The notes beneath the pieces were generated by a model, which saw nothing but the letters and a program-made list of their open reading frames with translations, was not told where the DNA came from and ran no database searches. Of a stretch of DNA of 35,819 bases, positions 11,264 to 22,175 are shown one piece after another. The translations under genes and the position numbers were made by a program. Source of the DNA: Priapulus caudatus (Eukaryota; Priapulida; Priapulimorpha; Priapulimorphida; Priapulidae); assembly GCF_000485595.1 (NCBI RefSeq), contig NW_014577459.1, forward strand, positions 157,901-193,719, written 5' to 3'. The first letter of the stretch is position 1; every line of letters begins with the position of its first letter.

Positions 11264-13117
11264 GACATATCATGTACTCCTGAGTACTGTAATAGGTCAT
11301 TTCAGTTGCCCACTACTGAATTAATTTCTAAACGGATGAACGGTATATGCATAACCTATCCAGATGTATAACGTTATTGATGGAGTTTGTTTTTCTAGCA
11401 GAAAAAAATATTAGAGGTTTTGTGTTGTGCCTAAGACATTAAGTCAGTAAATGACAATGAAGATAATGCGCCATGTGTTGGTTGACATACATTGTTGCTG
11501 CATAATCGTGATTGATATGAATGAGTAAAATGAAACCTTGATATTAATTACATAATCGGTTGCGTTTTTTGTATATATTTTTAACTAGATGCACGCCGTT
11601 TATGAAAAATGTTTGTTTCTAGTTTGCCTTCGTCTTAGGGCACCCTTACACGATGTCTTGTTTGCAGTAACACGTAGCAGAATGTATGGATCAAAACTAA
11701 TTACATTGGTCACCTATTAGTATGTATTATAACGATACTAAACACAATTGCATAGAAATTGTCCACGCGTCGCTGTGTAAATTTTATTCGTCACAAGGTA
11801 ATTTTATTCGGCCAAACTAACGCGCTCAAAATTGGCAGGGGTGTGCCCGGTAGAGATGTCCGTGGTAAAATCCGATCTAGAAGTTTCGCTTTGGTCGCAG
11901 CATCCCACCACAATCCTCCACCTATGCTAATGTATATGTCAACTCATTTAATAATTGTCTACATGTCGCATGTACGCATGTATTTGGCGGCGAGTTAATA
12001 GTCACCGGATTATACCCAGGTGGTTGTATGTTCTGCCCCTCAAACGGAACAACAAACGAAAAACGCTTAACAGGGGGTGGTAGTGGGAGGAAGGCACTAA
12101 AAATTCAGTGCATGTACGAGTGGCGCGCGCGCGCATGTGTGTGTTTACGTGCGTGTACGAGTACGCGTTCGTGCGCGCGTGTTGCGTTCGTGTGCGTGCG
12201 CGTGCATTCGCGTGCGTTCGTCTTTCATAGAATAAGTTCTCTCTAACCGCTGTCGCGGCTAAGCTACATCTCAGTCTGTACGCTATGTAATGCATATTTG
12301 CTCGCCTACCTTCAACGTATGTACGGCGATAGTCTCTCGTTGATCTTCAGTGGATCTCTGTGTACGTTCTCAACGTGGTTTGACAAATTCGGTTTCTGAC
12401 AGACGTATGTATCGGTGGCTATATATAGGAAAGATTCTCAGCGAGGTGACATCGTCCGTGACCATCCATGCGCGACGTCAACGCTCAAGGGGGGCATAAG
12501 CGACACAACGTGTCTCTACGCGATTTATTTTAACTTTTTCTTTAATTACCCGGTAACGACGGACCATTAGTGCGTTGTCTTATCACAGGGTGGAACTATA
12601 TTAATTGCAGGGAGACGGTAATGGACATTAGAATACAACGAGGTCGATAGTAAGACACGTCAGTCGTTCGCTACTAATTCATTTGTTTCGTGGATTTCTA
12701 CGCGGAAGAATATCAAACTGACTCAAACCTGATCATTAGTATTACCAGAAGTTATATATACGGAGAAATGTTTGTCATTATACACTCCTGGTATTATGCG
12801 TGTTCGCGGGTAGAGGTTTACTCACGCAAGGCCACTCGCTTCATGCTCTTAGCCCTGCGTGCACGCCCTACCATACATCTAACTAATATTCTGCACAGAC
12901 TATAGCTGATACATATCGGTTTATACATGCTTTTACATGTTACTACGATACGTGCGTACACAGATTCTAAAGAGTAGAGATTTTTATTGTCACGCGCCAC
13001 CGTTCACATGCCCAGGTTGGCCGGTTCTCACAAAGACCATGCTCTTCGCCGTGAGTAGTGGAGCAAATTTATAGCTTTGTCATCGCCATTTTCATCGTCG
13101 TCACAGCTAGCAGTAGC

Positions 13118-13200
13118 AACAGCAGGAATAACAGCAACAGTACCAGCAGCAGCAGCAGCAACAACAACAACAACAGCACCACCAACAACAACAACAACGT
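13118..13200. repeat. CAG/CAA trinucleotide repeat
   Basis: A run of AGC units passes into (CAA)n, with ACCACC interruptions, then ATCTATTAT-rich sequence. Poly-Ser/Asn and poly-Val/Ala frames through it are artefacts. Confidence 0.85.
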
Positions 13201-13978
13201 AATTATATCTATTATCTATTATATTATCTATATTATACATGGATAATATCAAACCGCGTTATGGCGCGGGAATAAAAACGAGCGCACATTTAATTTGATG
13301 CGGATATCTGGTTGTAGCTGAAGATGCCTGCTGTAAAACGTGAATGTGTGTTCTAATCAATGGATGAAGTGACCGATGTGGCGGTGCTGTAAGGGATAGC
13401 ATGTCGCAATAAATAACAATAACACGATCTTTACAAATCGGTTTAAATATTTATTAGTAGCAACACGCACTATTAGAATAAAGTGATTATTGTGATTTAT
13501 AATAATCGATGATTCGATGATCTAATAGCCAATCAGGCACGACCGTATCACGCAGTTTAGCCAAATTAGTTACTTATAATTTATGAAGTGTGACATGATG
13601 AATCAGTAATAAATTTGTCGATATGAATTAAAAATGAAGTTACATCTGAATCACAGGCCTCAAGATTCTCATACAAGGTAGAAATACAGAAAAAACAACT
13701 ACGTCAAAACATGTCGCAATTTTAAAACAAAATCAAATCAAAATGAGTAGTTTGAAATCAAATGAGGATTTCAGGACATTTGTGAAACCTACCTTGTATA
13801 TCGTATTACTTAATTAACATTATTAGTATTGCTTAATTAATAACATTAATTATTATAATGTTTGCTTTTATTAACCTCGGTTTTTGTGTACTTGAAGACC
13901 TATGTGCAGCATTGATAACATATCTCATGGACACCCTCCAACCAGCATTGTCTTTACAGTTCAGGTTGACTTCAAGGG

Positions 13979-13984
13979 TTTATT
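13979..13984 (-). terminator. Candidate poly(A) signal for the KIAA2012-like gene
   Basis: TTTATT on the plus strand is AATAAA on the minus strand, about 330 bp past the stop at 14310-14312. A second lies at 13867-13872. Confidence 0.3.
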
Positions 13985-14309
13985 CGAAGTAATATAATGT
14001 TGTTTTATATATATATAATGTAGACAACCGCACCGAAATATCTCAGAGGAAAATAAGCTCAGTAAAACATATGCGCAATTTATGTCATGCAAATAAATAT
14101 TCCATATATGCTTACGTTTCTCTATTCTCCTCCCCATTATTGGATAGCTTATTACAATTTTTAGAAGGCCAAAACAAATTTAACTGTTGCTTTACTATAC
14201 CGCCTTCCACTAGCACACACCACCGGGCGTGTGGGCGTTCGTGGTCTTATCGCTCTGCTTCTACCACACAGTGCTGCTAAACCTTCTCGGATTCTTCTTT
14301 CTTACGCTT

Positions 14310-14664
14310 CTAATATTTCTCAGCGTTACTCGCCGCGTTCTCCTCTTCTTGCAGAGAAGCTGCGCGTACTGCCAATCTGCTTTCTTGACTAATCTTCTTT
14401 TTTTCATTTTGCTGTCTACGATCGCCCAGGTAGAAATATGAGAACGTGAACGCAGGTGTAAATCTTCGCGACATGCGCAGGTATCTGTTCTCAGCTAGCA
14501 ACTCGCGGATGAAGCGCTCGCGGCGGACACGCTTCTGCTCTGCTGCTTCCCTCTTGGCAGTCCGCAGGGCCTCCTCTTCGGCAAATTTCTGCAGTTCTGC
14601 CTCCTCTCTGAGACGGACAGTTTCTAGCTCGGCGACACTCACGGCAGCTTCATAGCCAGCATCC
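14310..14664 (-). CDS. KIAA2012-like exon 11, C-terminal coiled coil and stop
   Basis: The acceptor is GTTCTGCAG, and one base completes Gly. It reads [20 protein letters not shown], a long charged helix, then [12 protein letters not shown], and a second charged stretch ending NAEKY with TAG at 14312-14310. Confidence 0.82.
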
Positions 14665-14729
14665 CTGCAGAACACAATGCGACATACAGCCAGAGAGCAC
14701 TACGACGCATGTGCGCGTGCGTATTATCA

Positions 14730-14770
<41 letters not shown>

Positions 14771-17700
14771 CATTCGACTCATTATTCTAACATAAATAAA
14801 CATTAGAATTCGCTTATAATCAATCGGCAGGTGATACACAGTCTACTCGCAGAGGCACATGCCGTTTAAACGTGGCCGATAGTTTTATTTCAGACATGAG
14901 CGCATATAGTTGCGCGTTACTTGCATTACGCATGTATATGGGAGAAGTATGATATTTCATAGCAGCTCTGCGCGACACGCACCCTGGTGTGATGTCGTGC
15001 GTGTCGTGTTGGACATCACGAGGTGTGCTGGCGAACTCGTCCTGTGAATGTCGTTCGTTGTCCGGAGGATTGACGTACTCATCCTGCATTAATTGGCATA
15101 GTTTACATGAAACCAGGTTAACCAGTGGTTCTTGTATATATTAGTATTTGCTATATATATTATTAACAATGAGATGAACAAAATAATGACTATATTATTA
15201 ACAATGATATCTACAAAATAATTACCATATTATTAACAATGAGATGAACAAAATAATGACTATATTATTAACAATGATATCTACAAAATAATTACCATAT
15301 TATTAACAATGAGATGAACAAAATAATTGCGAGAGTGGCTATAACAGTAATAATAGCATGAGTAATGAGATTGAATTATGATGACGATAATAGTACAGCA
15401 AATGCAGGATAAGGACGTCAATCATACTGATTGATCTCCTCATCCCATCGCATGATCAACGACTATCGATTACGAATCTATACAAATGGCCACTATATAG
15501 AGACTATAATATACTATATATATATATAAATAATAGAAAGAGCTGCTCAGAATAATAGAAAAAACTGCTCATAAATAAGCCAATAGATTAACCAGAGGTT
15601 AATTGCTATATTATTCATTGTTTATTAAATTATTCGGTAGCTAGCATCTTCTATTACCTACTTCAGCTGCTTGAAGCTTGAATAGGATGTAATAGAATCA
15701 GGAATACATGTACAGAGTACTCAATTCATGTACTCCTGATACAATATCAGTAGCGAATAAACAAATAAATAAACGAACAAACACACAAACAAACAACGAA
15801 TAAACACTTTTTTTTAACAAATCGTTCACACCTGATAATATCATGCGCGGATCCAGTGCAGGGCTAACGTTTTAAAACTTGAATATTTCACAAATTTTAC
15901 CATATCAGAGACGATAAGCAAATTCCGGGGACCTTTCACATTATCTGTTGTCATTATTATCTATCTGTTCCTAGCGGGGGGTCTCACGTTTAGCCAGGCT
16001 TCTATGAATCCGTAGCAGGGCGCAGCACTCCTCTCTACCATCGGCTCTCCGTCATCATCAACAACCAACATGTCTCTCTCACCGAGCCGGCTGTTGCTGC
16101 TGAGTCTCTCAGAGCCAGACATTAGAGAATCGATGCCTCGGGAAGATGCAGCATCTGTCAGTCACACATGAGCAATGATGCTACTACTACTAATGCTATG
16201 CTATGAGTATGAGTATGTGTATACTGGGTATATACGCTGTTGACCGTGTCGCAAACCCGGACACAGGTAGTGTTAGAATTAACTCACGATTAACAACACC
16301 AATATTTTTATCATCTAAATCTGTTTTGCATCAGTTTTTGATTGAGGTGCTATCCTCAGCGTCATAATAAATGGAATAACGAGAAAAATTTAATCCGTGG
16401 TAAGAGATGCGAGCACCTGGAAAGTCATCCTCTGCGTCGCTACTCCCTGCATTCAGACTCGGAGACTTGATGAGAATATCGACGTCGTCACTACCATCGC
16501 TGTACACACTCTGCAGGGTTTCTTGAACCTGGCTTTCAATGCTATAAGAGACATGCACCGGGTCACACACAGACTGGGCTTATTCTCTCGCTCAGCCATT
16601 CTCAACTCAGGTCGAAATACCAGCTATTGTACATAAAATTAGACGTTATAATTTTTAATTCGCTCGGCAATTTTCAACTCGGGTCGAAATACCAGATATT
16701 TTACTAAAAAATTACGCGTTATTATTTTAGTTAAAAAATAAATAAACTTTGAGTCGACGTGTAAACGTTCTAAACGTTTGCATTTACCTATCATTGCGTC
16801 TTGTACCACCTTCTCTTGCGGTAGTATCATCTTGCGCCGAGGAGGGGCCTGCGTGGAACAGAAGATCGAGTCTTGCCTGGCGTCGCGCCGCTTCTTTCTC
16901 CGCCCTCTTCTTCTCCACCAACTGACGCCGTAGCTCTGCTATCTTTGCTCTCTCACCTCGAGAACTTCGCTGGTAGCTGTCGGATCGCACCGTCACCTTC
17001 CATAAAAGGGTGATTTATATATACAGGAGTAGATAATAGGGACCCCCTATTGTCCCCTAGGGTTCCCTATTATCTACTCCTGATATATACAATAAAATGT
17101 TCATAGCAACAATAGTGGGGAAAGCTAACCCACCGCCAGTGTCAGCGGTAGTGAGTATAACAATGGGATGTACACATCTTTGCGAGAGAGTGGATATAGC
17201 AGTAATAATAGCACTGGCAATGAAATGAAATTATGATGATGATAGTTGTACAATAATTTCTTATACGTGCTCTAATATTCTATCATAAAATATATTTAAA
17301 ATTTGGAAATTACCTGGCTTTCTAGAGACTCTGTGCTATCAACAGGATGTGAATCGCTAATCTCAGACGTTGGAGTTTCCTGAGTGAATATAGTGCATAT
17401 ATTACCATATATAATATAACACACAATGCTGCACTACCAACTTTCAACTATGTAAAATTTCAGAGAATTTAATCAGTCTTCTAATCAATATTCACCTCCT
17501 TTGAATGATCCTGAAGCATACCATCAGAAATGTCTTCTTGCGCATCTTGCTTTTTTGTCTTCATATTATTTGTCTTCTTTAGCTTCTTTTTGAGCTTCGT
17601 TTTGTTTAGGATCGTAAACGCCCCCTTCTGCTTGGAGCCTCCTTGTCGTTTGCTACTAGTAGCAGTATGCCCGCCTCTTATAACAGGCACCTGCTGCTTT

Positions 17701-20700
17701 GGCTGCTCACTATTCTCTATGTGGGAACTGTCTGATAATGCCATCTCCTTTGGTTTCTTCAAAGTGTCCTCACGTGATTGGCCAGCAAGTGAGGGAACCT
17801 GGCCACATTGATTTATAGACGGGAGAACGGTAGGTATCCCACCATGAATTGCGCTGGGAAATGTGCTAGTTCCCGCCGTCGCAGTGTCTTCTTTGTCTCC
17901 GAAACTCACCACAAAATCCGCTGCGATCGGAGTAAAGACGACGTCAGGTGACGCCAACTGCTCCGTATACGGCAGTGCCTCTTGCTTTGCGATTGCTGGT
18001 AACTTCTCTGCATTGGCAAGCCCTGTCTGGCGAGAAACACCATTCTCGGCGGTGGCAGGCCTGCTACTGCTGACTTCAGGTAGATGTTCAGTGTGCTCGC
18101 TGGTTTGGGCTCCGTGGATTTCATCCGCATTCCACTTTGGGCTCAGCAATGGAAGACTGTGATAGTTAAAGGTGCATTCAGACACTACGTTATCGCTTTG
18201 CAGCAGCCACGTGACGATTCTATCAAAGGCTGCACGTGACAGCCCGCCTACATGCTCCTCTACCTGGGACAGCCCACCTCCAAGTGCTTCTGTACGTGAC
18301 AGCCCGCCTACATGCTCCTCTGCCTGGGACAGCCCCCCTCCAAGTGCCTCTGTACGTGACAGCCTCCCTACATGCTCCTCTGCCTGGGACAGCCCCCCTC
18401 CAAGTGCCTCTGTACGTGACAGCCCGCCAACATGCTCCTCTGCCTGGGACAGCCCCTCTCCAAGTGCCTCTGTACGTGACAGCCTCCCTACATGCTCCTC
18501 TGCCTGGGACAGCCCCCCTCCAAGTGCCTCTGACACATCGTCGACACTTTCCTTCTCCACGTGCAGCCTGTTCACGGGCTTTTCTGGCCACAGTAGCTCC
18601 TTTTCACGGCTCGACCTTCCGACACGTTCCCCCTCCACAGGCTCTTCCACCGGAGGTAGCCTGCCCGCAATAGCCCCTATCTGTGACATTCCTTCTGCAA
18701 GCTCCTTTATCGGAGGCAGTTTGTCCACATACTCCCTTCTCTGTGACAACTCTTTAACGACCTTTTCCACATGCGGCAGCTTGTCCACATGTTCGCCTGT
18801 GTGTGGCGCTCCCTCCGCAAGTTCCTCTATCTGGGGCAACTTGCCCACGCGCTCTCCAGCCGGTGACAGCCCTGCCATGAGCTCAGCAGTTTCCGGCACC
18901 CTTTCCACGCATTCTCCTGTAGAAGAAGGACTGCCGACAAACTCAGATGTCTGTGTGAGACCGCTGGCATTCTTCCCTGCCCGTGACAACTCACCCACAA
19001 GCATTCCTAGTGTTCCCTCTCCATGCCCATCGCCTCCTGTGTGATCACCTGCCTGAGACTGCCTGTCTTCTATCTTATGTTGTGTATCACAACACACGTG
19101 CGATGCTAAATAATTGCTCTCGTCTGTACTCAGCGCATGAAGGAGCGCAGCAAGGGACTGTTTGGTGTCTCCATCGATGCTCTCCAGTGAGCTGACTCTC
19201 GATAAAGTAACGGTGCCATCTCTCTTCACCTGTATCGCGACGATCTGGCCATTGCTCTGAACGTCAGTGTAAGCGCTGCTCACTGTGAGCTCATGCTCTT
19301 CTATGATAACCGAATCCTCTAAGTTGCTCACATTGTTAACTACTCCCTGTGTTTTAGACTCTCTGACAACGTTCTCGGTTGCGTTTCTACAATCTCCATC
19401 ATCTCTCGGTATCGTACCCTTACGGGTGAAATAAGGAATAAGAAGCCTATTGGAGCAGCTGTCGTAGAAGAGGATGCCTTCCACGGGCAACCTGACAGGT
19501 TCAAGCTTGCCCACGTCCCCTACTGTCTCCATGCTTACCAACACCTTATGGCCACTACTGTTAGTCGCTACTGCGATGTCTGACGCGTGAACACTGCCAC
19601 TGGACACGCACTGCATTAAAAGGCTGGGTATGATGTACAGATCACCACCTTCGGAATACCACCCCTCCCTGCCCCTACCGGGTATCACTGCCTTTGTGTG
19701 CGGCACATCATGGCATGGTTTCTGCAGGGCAGGATCACCCGCGCGATAGTCAACTGCGATGTCACCTGAACCTACGACCGTGCTAGTCACACCTAGCGAT
19801 TGCTGTGAGCCGTTCTCACGCAACTGCATCATGCCAGGATTATCGTCACCAGTGTGCTGCTGCTGCGACCAAATCTCTGACACATGGCGCTCAGGTTCAA
19901 CCTGGCCCACTTGTTGTGCGTGTGATAGGGAGCGTATTTCAGTGGGCATAGCTGCAGGCCCATCCAGCGTGACACCCAAGTCTGGAAGACTTGCATCGTT
20001 GGGCACATATTTTACCCCAGCAGACACGTGGGTGCCCTCAAGCAGGTCTGCCAAGTCTGTCTGTAGAAGAACAACAGAGAGCGCTGCTGCCATTAATGCA
20101 TCACTGTACACACATATATTAACGGGCATTTACTGACTTCTACGGAATTCTAAGGAATGCGTTATTGCGATTATAAGCACATTTGGAAATTCTATCAGAG
20201 TTTAACAAGCAGAGCCATCTTGATTGCAAACATACCCGAATTTCTTGAAGACTGCTCAGATCGTTTAGATCAAGAAGATGCTGACCGCCACAAGTGGCCA
20301 TGGTCGTGCTGCAGTGATTAGCGATGGATGGCTTAATTGTCGGCAATGTGCTCCTAGTACCTTCTCGCTTACATCGTGTCTCGGTTTCTGCACTCAATGT
20401 CTGAAGGAAATGGCGACACCTCATTGCAACAACCACTAATCACTAAACAGTTCTACAGTAAAATTTTCACCAGCAACCGATACAGCTGAAACAGCATGGA
20501 ATGCAACGGAAAAACAAAATGGGTTAAAGCTATTAACTTGTGAGCAATAACAGTAATTACTATCTCTTATTCATTAATGATATAAAAGACACTTAATCAC
20601 TAACTAAGATGTGCGCATGTTAGCCACCTTAATTTTCTGTTTGCACTTACATTTCTCTCCGAGACGAACACCTCTTTCGAACACGGGATTTTTGGTTTTC

Positions 20701-22175
20701 TGTCTGTTGTTTGCTCATCATAATTCTGCGATGGTGAGATGACAACTCTGTCTATGAACTCCTCTGAGTAAAGGACCAGTGCCCCTATCAAAGGTCATTG
20801 CAACCAGTAGACTAATTAGGAAGTGGAATCGTGTTTGCTAAAGGCAGGAAAAACAATACCGGGGCTAAACATTGAGATAGGCAGAACGATACATTTGCGG
20901 CCTCAAGACCCAAACGAGGCTCGTCATATTGCTGTTGTAAGTAGTGTTTCAATACCATACTATAATACAGGAGATTGCAGTAACATGCATTAGTCATCCG
21001 CTTCTAATATTGGTGTATTGCTAACCATTATATACCTATCAGTATGTTTTCGATCAAACTGCCATCCTACAACTGAGGCACTATTTCATTGAAATAATAC
21101 AATTTACAATTACACAGCACACTAAAACTACGTTGGGTAAGCTAACAGGTAAAATTAAAGCTCTGACATGCTTTATACGCCACTGTCACAGATATGTACT
21201 GGGCAACATAAACATTTATTATATCTGTAAAGCACATGACAACTTTCTTAATCACTGTAAACTGGTTCATATTGAAATATATCTTAATTTGAAAATTCAA
21301 TATGAACCAGTTTACAGTTATCAACTAAATATCCGATGAATATATTTCAAAAACTTTCTTAATCTCTTTGGAACCTTACAATGAATAATAATAATATGGA
21401 AATGGAATTGCATTAAAGGTTCAAGGCTATATATATATATATATATATCAAGAGTACATATATATATATGCGTGTGCGTGCGTGCGTGCGTGCGTGCGTG
21501 CGTGTGCGTGTGTGCGCGTGCGTGCGCGTGCGTGCGCGTGTGTGTGCGCGTGTGTGTGCGTGTGCATGCGTGCGTGCGTGCATGCGTACGTATGTGTGCG
21601 CATGTGTGCGTGCGTGCGTGTGTAGAATTTGTACATCGTCTGGAAAGGTTCACGGTTGCTGAAGAGAAGGGGTAGAGAATTATTTATTATTTGGAAGTGA
21701 GGTAGAGTGCAGGGGCACCTTTCCGAGTGCTGTACGTTCTTGGTGGCTCTGCGACCAGACTGTTGTTTACACGGTTTCTATACAGCTTGGACACACATCG
21801 TTGCTGAATGATGTCATCATAGATATCCTATACATAAAAAGCATAAAATTAGCTAAACAATTATTAGATTATATCCATAAAACACCCTAGTAGTTTACCA
21901 TTAAATTACAACCAACTGAAGAGACGAGTGACTGTAAAACACTCAGTTCAGGATAGACTTTCTGGACAATCAATTGGTCAGTTTCATTAATCAGACTTGT
22001 TTATTAAATTTGATTATTAATTTGATATTGTTTGACCTTGACTTGCCCCCAATTCTAACAGTCCTCACCTGTGATTCCAACACCACATCCACACGATGAT
22101 CAACGACCACGCCCTTCCCTCGACTCAACTGGGAGAGGTTGGCGAGTTGGTCTGGTTCACACTTGTTCATGATCA
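14310..22175 (-). CDS. KIAA2012-like protein, 11 exons, about 1365 codons
   Basis: Exons in transcript order are 22175-22069, 21827-21719, 20784-20651, 20400-20236, 20060-17496, 17379-17314, 16996-16788, 16541-16417, 16154-15988, 15083-14983 and 14664-14310. All ten junctions are GT-AG and agree in codon phase. The second junction creates [16 protein letters not shown], which I recognise as the hallmark block near the N-terminus of vertebrate KIAA2012; a following [14 protein letters not shown] resembles its next conserved helix. The C-terminal third is coiled-coil (residues about 1062-1094 and 1259-1312, rich in K/R/E), also as in that family. The middle is disordered, with 20-residue repeats at about 680-779 and a Lys-rich patch near 977-1010. 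No signal peptide or membrane segment is seen. Vertebrate KIAA2012 is uncharacterised. ATG 22170-22168 is the likely start; an upstream non-coding exon is possible because TTTTAG precedes it. Confidence 0.75.
14727..14770. repeat. (TTA)n trinucleotide repeat
   Basis: About fourteen TTA units lie in the intron just upstream (minus strand) of the last KIAA2012-like exon. Confidence 0.95.
14983..15083 (-). CDS. KIAA2012-like exon 10
   Basis: The acceptor is TTAATGCAG and the donor GG|GTGCGT. The exon reads [20 protein letters not shown] and ends DTHDITP. Phase 0 in, phase 2 out. Confidence 0.75.
15156..15330. repeat. Tandem repeat of five 35-bp units
   Basis: Units alternate between an ATGAGATGAACAAAATAATG type and an ATGATATCTACAAAATAATT type, giving a 70-bp higher-order period. 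The array lies in the intron between KIAA2012-like exons 9 and 10. Confidence 0.95.
15988..16154 (-). CDS. KIAA2012-like exon 9
   Basis: The acceptor is GTGACTGACAG and the donor AAC|GTGAGA. The exon reads [19 protein letters not shown], then [14 protein letters not shown], and ends [10 protein letters not shown]. Phase 1 in, phase 0 out. Confidence 0.75.
16417..16541 (-). CDS. KIAA2012-like exon 8
   Basis: The acceptor CTCTTATAG is the one whose phase fits the previous donor; an upstream AAGCCCAG does not fit. The donor is G|GTGCTC. The exon reads [19 protein letters not shown] and ends DAEDDFP, an acidic segment. Confidence 0.75.
16587..16733. repeat. Two-copy tandem duplication, about 73 bp unit
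   Basis: Both copies contain TCAACTC-GGTCGAAATACCAG followed by an AT-rich tail, about 75-80% alike. It lies in the intron between exons 7 and 8 of the KIAA2012-like gene. Confidence 0.7.
16788..16996 (-). CDS. KIAA2012-like exon 7, coiled coil
   Basis: The acceptor is weak (CCTTTTATGGAAG) and the donor strong (AG|GTAAAT). The product contains [20 protein letters not shown], a charged helix typical of coiled coils. Phase 0 to phase 2. Confidence 0.78.
17024..17082. repeat. Hairpin with CAGGAGT...ACTCCTG ends and 19-bp perfect stem
   Basis: CAGGAGTAGATAATAGGGA at 17024-17042 is exactly complementary to 17064-17082, with a 21-nt loop. It stands 27 bp before the acceptor of KIAA2012-like exon 7 on the minus strand. 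It belongs to a recurring set (see findings). Confidence 0.9.
17314..17379 (-). CDS. KIAA2012-like exon 6
   Basis: The acceptor is ATTCACTCAG and the donor CAG|GTAATT. It has 22 codons in phase 0, starting [14 protein letters not shown] and ending ESLESQ. Confidence 0.8.
17496..20060 (-). CDS. KIAA2012-like exon 5, 855-codon central exon with repeats
   Basis: The acceptor has a long T/C tract (TTGTTCTTCTACAG) and the donor is GAG|GTGAAT; it is phase 0 at both ends. It begins [20 protein letters not shown]. The product is low-complexity and acidic/polar with no globular domain I recognise. Five near-identical 20-residue units (like [18 protein letters not shown]) lie at 18235-18532, preceded by decayed relatives. 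A Lys-rich segment ([10 protein letters not shown]) near the end could be a nuclear or microtubule-binding patch; that is inference. Confidence 0.88.
18235..18532 (-). repeat. Coding minisatellite: five 60-bp units
   Basis: Five tandem copies of exactly 60 bp differ at only a few positions and encode [18 protein letters not shown]-type units in frame. Long frames on the opposite strand here are shadows. Confidence 0.95.
20236..20400 (-). CDS. KIAA2012-like exon 4
   Basis: The acceptor is ATTTCCTTCAG and the donor CGG|GTATGT, 55 codons in phase 0. It ends [15 protein letters not shown], resembling the conserved LELHTLQDLK-type helix that follows the GALILYSE block in vertebrate KIAA2012. Confidence 0.85.
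20651..20784 (-). CDS. KIAA2012-like exon 3
   Basis: The acceptor is TTTGATAG and the donor AAT|GTAAGT. After two bases finishing the Gly codon it reads [20 protein letters not shown] and ends VFVSERN, phase 0. Confidence 0.85.
20785..21718. other. Intron with a 23-bp perfect hairpin
   Basis: This is the intron between KIAA2012-like exons 2 and 3. It holds a perfect inverted repeat (21254-21276 with 21296-21318) and a TA/TGCG microsatellite at 21428-21624. Two phase-compatible pseudo-exons (21036-21066, 20893-20959) were rejected. Confidence 0.6.
21428..21624. repeat. (TA)n and (TGCG/TGTG)n microsatellite
   Basis: TATATA runs at 21428-21448 and 21459-21468 are followed by an irregular GCGTGCGT/GTGTGCG array to 21624. 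No coding signal. Confidence 0.95.
21719..21827 (-). CDS. KIAA2012-like exon 2
   Basis: The acceptor is TATGTATAG and the donor G|GTGCCC, phase 0 to phase 1. The exon reads [20 protein letters not shown] and ends PPRTYSTRK. The G left over joins GG of the next exon to give the diagnostic [14 protein letters not shown]. Confidence 0.8.
22069..22175 (-). CDS. KIAA2012-like exon 1 (likely start codon)
   Basis: An ATG at 22170-22168 opens 34 codons reading [15 protein letters not shown] and ending VDVVLESQ. The donor is CAG|GTGAGG, phase 0. A possible acceptor TTTTAG stands directly before 22175, so this may be the first coding rather than the first transcribed exon. Confidence 0.65.

Larger units (their letters stand above)
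9228..11290 (+). other. 3' flank of tensin and possible long 3' UTR
   Basis: There is no AATAAA close to the tensin stop, only weak AT-rich variants near 9250-9290. The first plus-strand AATAAA I found is at 11258-11263. A 168-codon frame at 10756-11262 has no recognisable feature and is not called as a gene. The mobile element at 9475-9729 interrupts this stretch. Confidence 0.35.
11291..14309. other. Intergenic stretch between tensin and the KIAA2012-like gene
   Basis: I see no gene. It holds a TG/CG-rich patch at 12125-12225, a CAG/CAA trinucleotide run at about 13118-13200 and AT-rich sequence elsewhere. Two convergent genes end on either side. Confidence 0.5.

Noticed and set aside
13671-13799. 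11-bp inverted repeat ATACAAGGTAG/CTACCTTGTAT 128 bp apart
   Set aside because: An 11-bp match at this distance is expected by chance about once in a window of this size, and nothing else supports an element.
15156-15330. Regular 35-bp repeats considered as a CRISPR-like array
   Set aside because: The units are contiguous without unique spacers, in an intron of an animal gene.
18172-19044. 290-codon plus-strand Ser/Pro-rich frame
   Set aside because: Shadow of the 60-bp coding repeats and flanks of KIAA2012-like exon 5. The minus strand has the exon borders, phase agreement and family match.
20893-21066. Two phase-compatible pseudo-exons (21066-21036 and 20959-20893) between KIAA2012-like exons 2 and 3
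   Set aside because: Exon 2 joins exon 3 directly in phase 1 and recreates the family block [14 protein letters not shown]. Inserting the pseudo-exons interrupts that block and then fails the phase at exon 3.
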